In this document: one piece after another, positions 24,659-34,800 of the stretch
Layout: every line of letters begins with the position of its first letter
Numbering within the stretch: the first letter of the stretch is position 1
Position numbers and translations under genes: made by a program
Assembly: GCF_022828375.1 (NCBI RefSeq)
Contig: NZ_JAJQJX010000001.1
Span: 1-64,000 of the forward strand
Direction of reading: 5' to 3'
DNA from: Candidatus Nanosynbacter sp. TM7-053
GTDB taxonomy: Bacteria > Patescibacteriota > Saccharimonadia > Saccharimonadales > Saccharimonadaceae
DNA length: 64,000 bases
The notes under the pieces: model-generated
What the model saw: only the letters and a program-made list of their open reading frames with translations
What the model was told of the DNA's origin: nothing
Database searches by the model: none

Positions 24659-25597
24659 ATGAGGCAATATTTAGATGCATTGAAATACGTTCGTGATAAC
24701 GGTGTGCAAAAAGGTGATCGTACGGGAACGGGGACGACAGAAGTTTTTGGTATTCAGACGCGATATAATTTGGCAGACGGATTTCCGGCTATGACCACGA
24801 AGAAGTTGTATTTTAATAGTGTCGCTCATGAGCTTTTGTGGTTTCTTAAGGGTACGGGCAATATTGAATATTTGGCGCAAAACGGCATTCATATCTGGGA
24901 TGAGTGGCCATATAAAAATTATCTAGAAAAAACTGGTCAGAAAATACCAGAAATTAACGGCGACGAGTGGCGCGCTGGAATGAAGGAATTTATTGATAAG
25001 ATTGCGACGGATCACGCGTTTGCTAAAGAATGGGGAAATTTGGGTCCTGTTTATGGTGTCCAATGGCGAAAATGGCCTGACGGGAAGAGTGGAACTATTG
25101 ACCAGATTCAGAACGCCATTGACATAATAAAGACGAATCCAGAGTCGCGTCGGAATATCGTGAGCGCGTGGAATGTGGCGGAAATTGATGATATCGTTCA
25201 AGCCGGCGGGCTACCTCCGTGCCATACGATGTTTCAATTTAACGTAAGACCTGGTAAAAACGGCGAGAAGGACAAGCTGGATTTGGCGCTGACCCAGCGC
25301 TCGGCGGATATGTTCCTTGGGGTGCCGTTTAACATTGCCAGCTATGCGTTGCTTTTGTCGATTGTCGCTCAAGTTACCGACAAGCAACCCGGCGAGTTTA
25401 TTCACACCTTAAATAGCGCACATATTTACAATAATCATCGTGCGCAAGTTGACGAGCAATTATCGCGCCGTCCACTGCCACTACCGAAACTGTGGCTCAA
25501 TCCAGACATCAAGAATATTGATGATTTCACGATTGACGATATTCGCCTGGAGGATTATGAATGCCATCCAGCAATAAAAGCGCCGATCTCTGTGTAA
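24659..25597 (+). CDS. thyA: Thymidylate synthase
   Basis: 312 residues. [17 protein letters not shown] starts the family; the catalytic Cys188 is in [33 protein letters not shown] and HIYNNH complete the active site. It makes dTMP from dUMP with methylene-tetrahydrofolate, producing dihydrofolate for the nearby folA. AAGGAGG precedes the ATG; TTGTGT-17-CATAAT is a plausible promoter about 25 nt further up. Confidence 0.97.
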   Translation: MRQYLDALKYVRDNGVQKGDRTGTGTTEVFGIQTRYNLADGFPAMTTKKLYFNSVAHELLWFLKGTGNIEYLAQNGIHIWDEWPYKNYLEKTGQKIPEINGDEWRAGMKEFIDKIATDHAFAKEWGNLGPVYGVQWRKWPDGKSGTIDQIQNAIDIIKTNPESRRNIVSAWNVAEIDDIVQAGGLPPCHTMFQFNVRPGKNGEKDKLDLALTQRSADMFLGVPFNIASYALLLSIVAQVTDKQPGEFIHTLNSAHIYNNHRAQVDEQLSRRPLPLPKLWLNPDIKNIDDFTIDDIRLEDYECHPAIKAPISV

Positions 25598-25631
25598 GTT
25601 GATTGTGTCTGCAGACTGAAATGGCTATAAT

Positions 25632-25886
25632 TTACTTTTTACAGGAATTTTTCTTTGACGGAAGTATATATTTGTCAGCTTCCGGGTCATACAATAAGGT
25701 GGCAATCTTTCCTGCTATATACTTTACTCGTCCATCATCGCCGGGCGCTTTATCGAACAGCATGGCATCCTCTTTGAGTAGTTCGGTAGCTCCGTTGGGG
25801 TATCGTGCGCCTCTGAGTATTGCGTCCGTAGTGTATTCTGAGTTGTCTTCAGGGTTTAATATTTGTATACGCGCTTCGTTATTCAT
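25632..25886 (-). CDS. Small hypothetical protein between thyA and folA
   Basis: 84 residues from the ATG at 25886, 7 nt after a TATGAT. The sequence begins NNEARIQILNPEDNSEYTT and has a beta-rich middle (GRVKYIAGKIATLLYDPEAD) ending with a basic tail. No family recognised. Convergent to thyA. Confidence 0.6.
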   Translation of the reverse strand: MNNEARIQILNPEDNSEYTTDAILRGARYPNGATELLKEDAMLFDKAPGDDGRVKYIAGKIATLLYDPEADKYILPSKKNSCKK

Positions 25887-25893
25887 GTGCTTT

Positions 25894-25922
25894 ATCATAC
25901 CACAAACATCAAATATTGTCAA
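25894..25922 (-). promoter_or_regulatory. Leaderless promoter of the 25632 gene
   Basis: Minus-strand TTGACA (25922-25917) and TATGAT (25899-25894) with a 17-nt spacer; the ATG follows 7 nt after the -10 box. Confidence 0.75.
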
Positions 25923-25932
25923 TTTAAGAAGG

Positions 25933-26427
25933 CTATTTTCTTTTATACGTCACAAAATCAAAATCGTAATTATTTTCATTATCTGCCGAATGATGTGCGC
26001 GACTTACTTCCTCCCACGCTTTCATATCTATCTCTGGGAAAAAAGTGTCAGTATCGGGGAATTCGGCGTCAATTTCCGTGGCGTAAATGGTGTCAATTTC
26101 TGGAATATCTAGCGCGTCTTTATAAACTCGTGAGCCGCCAATAATAAAAGTCGGATATCGGGATAAAGCCAGGGCGCTTCGTAAATTCATAGCCGTCAGA
26201 ACTTTTTTGACGCCAGTTGGCTTGGACGAAATGACAATATTTTCTCTGTCTGGAAGCGGTCGCGAACCAATTGACTCAAACGTTTTTCTGCCCATAATGA
26301 CATTGCTATTTCTCGTCAAACGCTTAAAATTCACCAAGTCGGCCGGCAAACTTCGCCCCCACGGCATATCACCATTTTGTCCGATGGCGCGGTTTTTATC
26401 GTAAGCTACAATAATGGCTTTTTCCAT
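25933..26427 (-). CDS. folA: Dihydrofolate reductase
   Basis: 164 residues. AIIVAYDKNRAIGQNGDMPW carries the folate loop with catalytic Asp; VIMGRKTFESIG and FIIGGSRVYKDAL are the NADPH-binding signatures. It regenerates tetrahydrofolate after thymidylate synthase. It reads in the same direction as the small 25632 gene and away from dcd. Confidence 0.95.
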   Translation of the reverse strand: MEKAIIVAYDKNRAIGQNGDMPWGRSLPADLVNFKRLTRNSNVIMGRKTFESIGSRPLPDRENIVISSKPTGVKKVLTAMNLRSALALSRYPTFIIGGSRVYKDALDIPEIDTIYATEIDAEFPDTDTFFPEIDMKAWEEVSRAHHSADNENNYDFDFVTYKRK

Positions 26428-26531
26428 AATTTCAGTTTAACATGCTGTAAAATTTACCGAAAGCTTGATAGGAATGCGTAAACTTGCCATAATAAGAATT
26501 GGTAGAAAAATCACGCAATGGGAGGTGTTTA

Positions 26532-27251
26532 GTGAGCGTGTATTCAAATAAAGACATATTAGCGGCGATTGAAGACGGGACAATTGTCTGTACGCCGTTC
26601 AACCCAAAAAACGTATCGGAAGCCAGCTTAGATTTTACGCTAGGCTTTAATTTTTATAAACAGGAATATGATGATATTTCGCGAGTTTATAATCCGTTTG
26701 ACGAGTCCGATGTCAATCGATATTTCAAGGGTCCGCTTAAGGCGATTCCGCACTCCGAATGGTGCGAGCGGCACGGTTTTCGGGAATTTAAGAATATTCC
26801 GCCGAATCATCCGATAATCGTACTGAAGCCTGGTGAGCGAATTTTGGCACACACGCACGAATTTGTTGGAATCCGGACGCATGGCGGCGCGGCTGAGGTG
26901 AAAAGTCGTAGCTCTTGGGGGCGAAACGGCGTGGCGGTGTGTTTTGATGCCGGCTGGGTTGATCCGGGATATATCAATCGGATTACGCTTGAGATTTACA
27001 ATTTGAATAAGCATGAAAGTGTGGTTTTGCCTGTCGGTGAGAGAATTGGGCAATTGATTTTTCATCACACTGGTCAGGTTGACGGCGGATATGCTAGTGG
27101 ACGCGGCGGAATGAGTGGCAAATATCAGCACACTGACGATTTGGATGAATTGATAAAAACTTGGCGTCCAGAAATGATGTTGCCGCGGGCGTTTAAGGAT
27201 CGTCGACATAAACCGATGGAAATTTCGGGTCTAAGCGAGGGGGTTTTATAA
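26532..27251 (+). CDS. dcd: dCTP deaminase / dUTPase-family protein
   Basis: 239 residues from a GTG at 26532 with GGGAGG 6 nt upstream. Family motifs: SLDFTLGFNFY, AEVKSRSSWGRNGV (catalytic Ser/Arg motif), FDAGWVDPGY, and GERIGQLIF. It deaminates dCTP to dUTP, or to dUMP in bifunctional forms; which form cannot be decided by eye. It is the first gene of a dcd-HIT-tmk run with 1-nt and 2-nt spacings. Longer than the usual ~190 residues because of an N-terminal insertion and a C-terminal tail. Confidence 0.9.
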   Translation: MSVYSNKDILAAIEDGTIVCTPFNPKNVSEASLDFTLGFNFYKQEYDDISRVYNPFDESDVNRYFKGPLKAIPHSEWCERHGFREFKNIPPNHPIIVLKPGERILAHTHEFVGIRTHGGAAEVKSRSSWGRNGVAVCFDAGWVDPGYINRITLEIYNLNKHESVVLPVGERIGQLIFHHTGQVDGGYASGRGGMSGKYQHTDDLDELIKTWRPEMMLPRAFKDRRHKPMEISGLSEGVL

Positions 27252-27694
27252 TGATGACTGGTTCAATTTTCCGTTGGCGGACAAAAGAAAAAGAATATAA
27301 GAATCATAAGAAAAGTAATAGATCTGAAAGTTGCGACTTCTGTCAATTGGTAGAACAGCATACTAGTCAAGTCGTAGAAGAAACGCAGCATTGCCTAATC
27401 ATTAAAAATCGATTTGGCTATGATTTTTGGGATGGCTGCGGCGTGGATGATCATTTGATGATTATACCGAAACGGCACGTGGATTCATTGGCGAATTTGA
27501 GCGATGAGGAAAAAATTGACTATATTAATCAGGTTGCTAGGTTTGAATCTAGTGGCTATTCAATTTACGCTCGAGCCCAAGGCAGCAAAACCAAGTCGAT
27601 GATACATCAGCATACTCACTTGATAAAAATTGATGGAAAAACGAAAAAATGGCTGGTATTTCTACAGAAGCCGCACATTGTAATTACGAGGTGA
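27251..27694 (+). CDS. HIT-family nucleotide hydrolase/transferase
   Basis: 147 residues. CDFCQLVEQ resembles the N-terminal zinc-like motif of HIT proteins; DDHLMIIPKRHVDSLANLS is the core; SMIHQHTHLIKI carries the histidine triad H-Q-H-T-H. Such enzymes act on nucleoside phosphoramidates or dinucleotide polyphosphates. Overlaps dcd by one base and is followed by tmk after 2 nt. Confidence 0.88.
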   Translation: MMTGSIFRWRTKEKEYKNHKKSNRSESCDFCQLVEQHTSQVVEETQHCLIIKNRFGYDFWDGCGVDDHLMIIPKRHVDSLANLSDEEKIDYINQVARFESSGYSIYARAQGSKTKSMIHQHTHLIKIDGKTKKWLVFLQKPHIVITR

Positions 27695-27696
27695 TG

Positions 27697-28341
27697 ATGA
27701 GCGACGCGGGAAAATATATAGTTATCGAAGGTAATGACGGGACAGGAAAGTCGACGCAGGTCGCTAAGTTGGCGGAATATTTCCGATCAATCGGGCGAAC
27801 GGTTTGCGTGATTGAAGAGCCGGGAAGTGACGATCCGGAAAAATCAACTCCGATAGCAAATGAGCTTCGAAAAGTGATTAAGAATGGTGATCTGGCTCGC
27901 TCTGCGGCGGTGAATGTGGCGCTATTTTCTGCAGCTCGGCGTGAATTGTGGCGGGAAAAAATTCAGCCAGCGTTGGAGCGTGGGGAAATTGTTTTGAGTG
28001 CAAGGAATTATATTTCAACGCTGGTTTATCAGGGGCGAGGCGAAGGTTACGACGAGTCGGAGATTCTGCGATTGACAGAATTATTCACCGATGAAAAATA
28101 CTTGAAGCCAGACGTTATGGTTATTTTAATCTTGAGCCGTGATAAGCGGGAAGAGCGAATTTCTATGCGTGGCGAGCTGAAAAATCCCGACACTTTTGAG
28201 TCGCGCGGGCAAGATTTTCAGAAAAAAGTCGACGATGGATATTTGGAGATTGCCAAAGTATACGGAATTCCGGTAGTTTCGGCGGACGGGACAATTGACG
28301 AAGTTCATAATATGTTGATTGATAATATTGAAAAACACTAG
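27697..28341 (+). CDS. tmk: Thymidylate kinase
   Basis: 214 residues from the ATG at 27697, which has GAGG 5 nt upstream; an ATG at 27694 overlapping the previous stop is the alternative. P-loop IEGNDGTGKSTQ, the EEPGSD and SARNYISTLVYQG segments and a lid region around SRDKREERISMRG are typical. It phosphorylates dTMP to dTDP, completing the thyA-folA-dcd-tmk set. Confidence 0.93.
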   Translation: MSDAGKYIVIEGNDGTGKSTQVAKLAEYFRSIGRTVCVIEEPGSDDPEKSTPIANELRKVIKNGDLARSAAVNVALFSAARRELWREKIQPALERGEIVLSARNYISTLVYQGRGEGYDESEILRLTELFTDEKYLKPDVMVILILSRDKREERISMRGELKNPDTFESRGQDFQKKVDDGYLEIAKVYGIPVVSADGTIDEVHNMLIDNIEKH

Positions 28342-28511
28342 TAAAACCCCTTGATTTTATTGACGTTTTTCGTCATAATGAGTAGTTATAGAAGTAGTGT
28401 ATTCATGGCGGGTGAAAATTGCGAGTAGGCAAATCGTGATTTTGGGCTATGAATTAGAGATCTTCACGGCCGTCTATTAACCACTAATTAAAGCGAGGAG
28501 TGTTTACGCCT

Positions 28512-31500
28512 GTGGCAAAAAAACCAACCACAAGTAGCGAGCGCGTCTATTTCACCTCTGGTGATAATGCCCTGCCGCTACCAAACTTAATCGCTCACCA
28601 AAAAGATTCTTGGCGCTGGTTCGTCGAAGAAGGTTTGAGTGAGATATTTTCAGAAATTAACCCAATTGACGACTACACTGGTCAGAAGTTGTCATTAAAG
28701 TTCGGTAAATACTATTTTGGCGAGCCAAAAAATACTGACCAATTTGCCAAAGAAAACAACTTGACATTTGAAGCTCCGCTGCACGCAACAGTTGAATTGA
28801 CAAACAAAACAACTGGCGTAGTTGAAGAGCAGGAAATTTATCTCGGTGAATATCCATGGATGACCGAGCGCGGTACGTTCATTATCAACGGTACGGAGCG
28901 CGTGGTTGTTAGCCAGTTGATTCGCTCTGCTGGTGTTTTCTTCACTGCTGAAACAATAGCGGGACGTAATTACTACGGTGCAAAAATCATTCCAGGACGT
29001 GGAGCTTGGATGGAATTTGAGACGGCTTCTAACGGCGCAATTTACGTAAAAATTGACCGCCGCCGCAAGATGCCAGCAACGACTTTGTTGCGCGCTTTGG
29101 GCTATCCAAAGACTAGCGAAATTAAGGAATTGTTCGCTGATATTGATACTGGTGACGTAAAATACATTGACGAAACTTTGGACAAGGATACTTCTCGTGG
29201 TGCAAACGAGGCGTTGATTGAGGTTTATCGTCGATTGCGTCCAGGCGATTTGGCGACAGTTGATAATGCTCGTCAGATGATTGAGCGAATGTTCTTTGAC
29301 TTCAAGCGGTTCGATTATTCGCGGGTTGGTCGTTATAAATTGAACCAACGCTTGGGTCTGGATGTTGCTAATACGGCTGAAAATCGTACATTGCAGATGA
29401 GCGATTTGGTGGCGATTTTGCGTGAAGTTATTCGCTTGAACAATACGCAAGAGCCAGCTGATGACATTGACGCATTGAGTAACCGCCGAGTTCGCTTGGT
29501 TGGCGAATTGATTGCTCGACAATTCCGCGTTGGTATGCTTCGAATGCAGCGTAACGCGATGGATCGCATGAGTGTGGCTGATTTGGAAAGCGTTAGCCCA
29601 AGCCAATTGATTAACGCTCGTCCAATTGTTGCGGCTGTTCGTGAATTCTTTACTTCAAGCCAGTTGTCGCAGCTGCTTGACGAAGTTAACCCATTGTCAG
29701 AATTGAGCCACAAGCGACGCTTGAGCTCAACTGGTCCTGGCGGTTTGACTCGTGAGCGCGCTGGATTTGAGGTTCGCGACGCCCACCCAACTCACTATGG
29801 TCGTATCTGTTCAGTGGAAACGCCAGAAGGTGCGAATATTGGTTTGGTGCTGAACTTGGCGGCTTACGCACGTGTTAATGAATATGGATTTATTGAGACT
29901 CCATATCTTCGCGTGAAAGACGGCAAAGTGACTGACGAACTTGTTTATTTGGATGCTTCACAGGAAATTGGCGAGGTTATCGCTGATGCCGGTGAAGCTC
30001 TTAACGAAGACGGAACTTTCCGCGACGAGCGTGTCAACGCCCGCAGTAATATGCAGCCATCACAAGTTGATGCTAGCCAAGTTACATTCATGGACGCAGC
30101 TCACCGTCAGATTCTAGGTTCGACTGCAGCGTTGGTTCCGTTTATTGAGAAGACTCGCGTTGACCGTGCTTTGACTGGTTCAAACATGCAACGCCAGGCG
30201 GTTCCTCTATTGTGTCCAGAATCCGCAACTGTTGGTACTGGAATTGAGAAGGCTGTGGCTGAGAATAGTGGTCACTTGATTCAGGCTAGCGCCGACGGCG
30301 AAGTCGTTCGCGCTGATGCCGACGAAGTTCACGTTAAATATGCTGATGGCGTAAAGATTTATACTTTGAAGCACTTCGTGAAGAACAATGACGATCGTTG
30401 CTACAACCAAAAAGTCCGCGTTGAGCGTGGCGACAAGGTTAAGAAGGGTGACATTCTGATTGAAGGCGCCTCAATTGCTGGCGGTGAAATTGCTCTAGGT
30501 AAAAACCTTCTGGTTGCCTTCATGCCATGGGGTGGCTACAACATGGAAGACGCGATTATTATGAGCCGTCGTTTGGTTGAAGACGATCGATTGACAAGCA
30601 TTAACATTAAGGATTACACCGTTGAGGTTCGCGAGACGAAGCTTGGTCCAGAGATTGTGACACGCGATATTCCAAATGTTTCTGAGGAAAGTTTGCGTCA
30701 TTTGGACGAGAACGGAATTGTTCAAATTGGTTCAGAGGTTAAGGCTGGCGATGTCTTGGTTGGTAAGATTACACCAAAGGGTGAGCAGGAATTGAGCTCT
30801 GAGGAGCGTTTGCTTCGCGCCATCTTCGGTGAAAAAGCTAAGGACGTTCGCGATACGTCACAGCGAATGAATAATGCAGGCGGCGGTAAAGTTGTTGGCG
30901 TTAAAATCTTTAGTCGGGAAAATGGTCACGAGTTGAAGGCTGGCGTTTTGATGCAAATTCAGATCTTCGTTGCACAATTGCGAAAGATTGGCGTTGGTGA
31001 CAAGATGGCTGGACGATTCGGCAACAAGGGTGTTGTAGCGAAAGTTCTTCCTGTTGAAGATATGCCATTCCTAGAGGACGGTACGCCGGTTGACGTAGTT
31101 TTGAACCCACTTGGTGTGCCAAGCCGCATGAACCTTGGTCAGATTTTTGAAACTCACCTTGGTATGGCAGCACGAGCATTGGGCTACCGCGTAGCAACTC
31201 CGTCATTTAACGGTGTTCCAAGTGAGAAGATTTCTGATGAGCTAGAAAAAGCTGGTTTGGCGCGTGACGGTAAGAGTCAATTGTTTGACGGTCGTACCGG
31301 TGAACCGTTTGAGGAGCGAACAACAGTTGGTGTGATGCACATGATTAAGTTGCACCACATGGTTTCTGACAAGATTCACGCCCGTTCAACTGGTCCATAC
31401 ACGATGGTTACTCAGCAGCCGCTTGGTGGTAAAGCACAAAACGGTGGTCAGCGCTTCGGTGAAATGGAGGTTTGGGCATTGGAAGCTTACGGTGCTGCTG

Positions 31501-31853
31501 CAACCTTGCAGGAAATGTTGACAATTAAGTCCGACGACGTTTACGGTCGCGCAAAGGCTTACGAGTCAATCATTAAGGATGAGCCGATTGTCGGTCCAAA
31601 ACTTCCAGAGTCCTTCAACGTGTTGGTTAAGGAGCTTCAAGGTTTGGGTCTTCGAGTTGACTTGGTTGATGACGAGGCAACAGTTGACGCTGAGCATGTT
31701 ATCGCTTCAAGTGGCCCAGAAGACAAAACCGTTGCCGCTGATGGCGAGGAAGAAGAAACATACTTGGACGAATCAGATGACATCGGTGAAATTGACGATG
31801 GCATGAGCGTGCAAGATATTGATGAAGTAGAAGAAATAAAGGAGGACGCGTAA
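28512..31853 (+). CDS. rpoB: RNA polymerase subunit beta
   Basis: About 1113 residues from GTG 28512 (GGAG 11 nt upstream); the frame can extend only to a GTG at 28500 that touches the ribosome-binding site. Characteristic segments: WRWFVEEGLSEIF, SQLIRSAGVFF, RRVRLVGELI, LSHKRRLSSTGPGGLTRERA (rifampicin region), RDAHPTHYGRICSVETPEG, and GDKMAGRFGNKGVV. The rifampicin region looks wild type. Acidic C-terminal tail. A likely promoter is TTGATT-17-CATAAT about 130 nt upstream. Followed by rpoC after 1 nt. Not linked to L10/L7-L12 genes, unlike the classic operon. Confidence 0.97.
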   Translation: MAKKPTTSSERVYFTSGDNALPLPNLIAHQKDSWRWFVEEGLSEIFSEINPIDDYTGQKLSLKFGKYYFGEPKNTDQFAKENNLTFEAPLHATVELTNKTTGVVEEQEIYLGEYPWMTERGTFIINGTERVVVSQLIRSAGVFFTAETIAGRNYYGAKIIPGRGAWMEFETASNGAIYVKIDRRRKMPATTLLRALGYPKTSEIKELFADIDTGDVKYIDETLDKDTSRGANEALIEVYRRLRPGDLATVDNARQMIERMFFDFKRFDYSRVGRYKLNQRLGLDVANTAENRTLQMSDLVAILREVIRLNNTQEPADDIDALSNRRVRLVGELIARQFRVGMLRMQRNAMDRMSVADLESVSPSQLINARPIVAAVREFFTSSQLSQLLDEVNPLSELSHKRRLSSTGPGGLTRERAGFEVRDAHPTHYGRICSVETPEGANIGLVLNLAAYARVNEYGFIETPYLRVKDGKVTDELVYLDASQEIGEVIADAGEALNEDGTFRDERVNARSNMQPSQVDASQVTFMDAAHRQILGSTAALVPFIEKTRVDRALTGSNMQRQAVPLLCPESATVGTGIEKAVAENSGHLIQASADGEVVRADADEVHVKYADGVKIYTLKHFVKNNDDRCYNQKVRVERGDKVKKGDILIEGASIAGGEIALGKNLLVAFMPWGGYNMEDAIIMSRRLVEDDRLTSINIKDYTVEVRETKLGPEIVTRDIPNVSEESLRHLDENGIVQIGSEVKAGDVLVGKITPKGEQELSSEERLLRAIFGEKAKDVRDTSQRMNNAGGGKVVGVKIFSRENGHELKAGVLMQIQIFVAQLRKIGVGDKMAGRFGNKGVVAKVLPVEDMPFLEDGTPVDVVLNPLGVPSRMNLGQIFETHLGMAARALGYRVATPSFNGVPSEKISDELEKAGLARDGKSQLFDGRTGEPFEERTTVGVMHMIKLHHMVSDKIHARSTGPYTMVTQQPLGGKAQNGGQRFGEMEVWALEAYGAAATLQEMLTIKSDDVYGRAKAYESIIKDEPIVGPKLPESFNVLVKELQGLGLRVDLVDDEATVDAEHVIASSGPEDKTVAADGEEEETYLDESDDIGEIDDGMSVQDIDEVEEIKEDA

Positions 31854-31854
31854 G

Positions 31855-34800
31855 ATGGCAAATTCTGCATTTAACGCAACGGGCATCAGCGATTTTGACG
31901 CGGTTCGTTTGGCGGTAGCTAGCCCAGAAGACATTCTGAAATGGAGCTACGGCGAAGTTTTGAAGCCAGAAACAATTAACTATCGCACACAAAAGCCAGA
32001 ACGCGACGGATTGTTCTGTGAGCGAATCTTTGGTCCAGTTAAGGATATTAATCCACACGACTCAAAGCTTAAGGGTGTTCGATCACGCGAAGCTGCTGTC
32101 GATAAGAATGGTGAATTGGTCACTAAGTCAATCGTTCGTCGTGAGCGAATGGGCCACATTCAATTGGCAGTGCCTGTAGCGCATATTTGGTTTATGCGCG
32201 GCACTCCAAGCGCAATGAGCCAGTTGCTCGGCATGACGGTTCGCAATATTGAGAAAATCGTCTACTTTGCAACTTACGTTATCCTGAACGTTGACGAAGC
32301 AACTCGTGATCAATATTTGGCAGATTTGGAAGCGGAAACTGATTTGGCTCGTAAGGCTATCAAAATCCGTTACGAAAAAATGGCTGAAGAAGATGGCGCT
32401 GACGTTAAGCAACTAGCTAAAGAGCAGAGCCGTGAAGTCGAGGAATTGGAAGAATCTTACGTTGGTAAGAAGTCTCAATTGGAGAGCTTGAATTTCGGCG
32501 CTTTGATCTCAGAGAGCGAATATCGCAACTTGCCAGAAGAATATGACGAATTGATCGAAGTTGGCATGGGTGCTAGCGCGGTCAAGGAACTTTTGGACAA
32601 GATTGAGTTGCCAAAGCTTATTGCTGAATTGACAGAGGAAGCTGAAACTGCAAAAGGTCAGCGGCAGAAGAAGTTGCTAAAGCGCTTGAAGATGCTCGAA
32701 AGTATGGAATCTGCTGGCATTAAGCCGTCAAGCCTATGCATGACCGTTCTGCCAGTTATTCCTCCGGATCTTCGTCCAATGGTGGCGCTGTCTGGTGGCC
32801 GATTTGCGACATCTGACTTGAACGATTTGTACCGCCGAATTATCAACCGAAACAACCGCTTGAAGAAGTTGATTGAGCTTAACGCGCCAGAAGTTATTCA
32901 GCGCAATGAAAAGCGCATGCTTCAGGAAGCTGTTGACGCTTTGATTGACAATTCAGCATCTCGCGGTCGCGCAGTCAGCTCGACTGGTGGTCGCCGCAGC
33001 TTGAAGAGCTTGAGTGATATGCTAAAGGGTAAGCAAGGTCGCTTCCGCCAGAACCTTCTTGGTAAGCGCGTTGACTATTCTGGTCGCTCGGTTATCGTGG
33101 TTGGTCCAAAATTGAAGATTAACCAATGTGGTTTGCCAAAACAAATGGCGCTGGAATTGTTCAAGCCGTTCGTGATTAGCTGGTTAATTAAGAACGAATT
33201 TGCGCACAATATTCGTTCGGCTTCACGTCTAATCGAAGCTGGTGAAGCAGTAGTTTGGGATGCGCTTGATTCAGCAATTGAAGGCAAGTACGTGTTACTT
33301 AACCGCGCACCAAGCTTGCACCGTTTGTCAATTCAAGCCTTCCAGCCAGTTTTGGTTGAGGGAAAAGCTATTCAGTTGCACCCGCTAGTTTGTGCCGGAT
33401 TTAACGCCGACTTCGATGGTGACCAGATGGCTGTTCACTTGCCGCTATCAAAAGAGGCTCAGGCTGAAGCTCGTGAATTGATGAGCGCAACTGCCAACTT
33501 GTTGAAGCCTGCCGATGGTGCGCCAGTGTTGCACATCTCGCAGGACATCGTGCTTGGCAACTATTACTTGACTTATGACAAGCCGCAAGCTCAGACCGAC
33601 AAGGTTAAAACTTACAGTTCTGTTTACGAAGCAGAAATGGCTTACGACAATGGCGTAATTCACTTGCAAACCCCAATTCGTATCTTTGCGAAAGGTAAAA
33701 TGCGTGAAACAACTTTGGGTCGCGTCTTCTTCAATGAGATTCTGCCTGAAGATTTCCCATATGATAATAATGTCCAGACCAAGAAGCAGCTCAAGAAGGT
33801 GTTGGCGCAAATCTTTAACAAGTATGGCGCCGAAGAAACCGCTAAGATTGCAGACCGCATGAAGGGTCAGGCTTTCCGCTTTGCTACGGTTGCGGCTGTG
33901 TCGACTGGTATGACCGACTATGTTCACTTTGAGGAAATCCCTCAGTTTGTGGCTGAAGGTGACGCTAAGGCGGCTTTGATTTCTGAGCAATTCGACCAAG
34001 GTTTGATTACTGAGGAAGAGCGATATAACTTGACGGTTAGCGCATGGCGAAACGTCGACAATAAGATTACGGCGTTCTTGAAAGACCAATTGGCGCATAT
34101 GGACACCAGTATTTCTATGATGGTCAACTCTGGTGCTCGTGGTGATATCTCCAACGTGAAGTTGGCGAGCGCGATGATTGGTGTTCAGATGGACGCAACC
34201 AACCATGAGATTGAGCTTCCAATTCGCAGCTCTTACACCGGCGGTTTGTCTAGCCTTGAAGCCTTTATCGCAACTCGTGGTGCACGTAAGGGTCTTATTG
34301 ACACGGCTCTTAAGACTGCCGACTCAGGTTACTTGACTCGTCGTTTGGTTGACGTTGCACAAGACGTATTTACCGTTGAAGATACTGATGGCGACGATGA
34401 AGGTTATGCAATTTACCGATCAGAAACTGAAGAGACGATGATTGACTTCTCGAACCGTTTGGCTGGTCGTTATGCTGCTGAAACGATTCCAGGTCACGTC
34501 AATAAGAACGAATTGATCACGCGTGAAATCGCAGATTCAATTGATGACGACGAAAGCATTGAAAGCGTTAAGATTCAGTCCGTATTATCAACAAATAACC
34601 TTAACGGTATTCCACAGCGAAGTTACGGTATTGATATGTCGACTGGTAAATTGGTTGGCAATCACCAGCCAGTCGGTGTTATCGCCGCTCAGTCAGTTGG
34701 TGAGCCGGGTACTCAGTTGACGCTTCGTACCTTCCACAACTCTGGTGTTGCTGGTGGTGACATTACCCAAGGTCTTCCTCGTGTTGAAGAATTGTTTGAA

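Noticed and set aside
25603..26112. Long plus-strand open frame across folA and the small 25632 gene
   Set aside because: It is antisense to folA and to a gene with its own consensus promoter, and its sequence has no protein-like pattern.
28695..29606. Long open frame antisense to rpoB
   Set aside because: It mirrors the codon pattern of rpoB, as do others opposite rpoC and fusA; there is no ribosome-binding site or family likeness.
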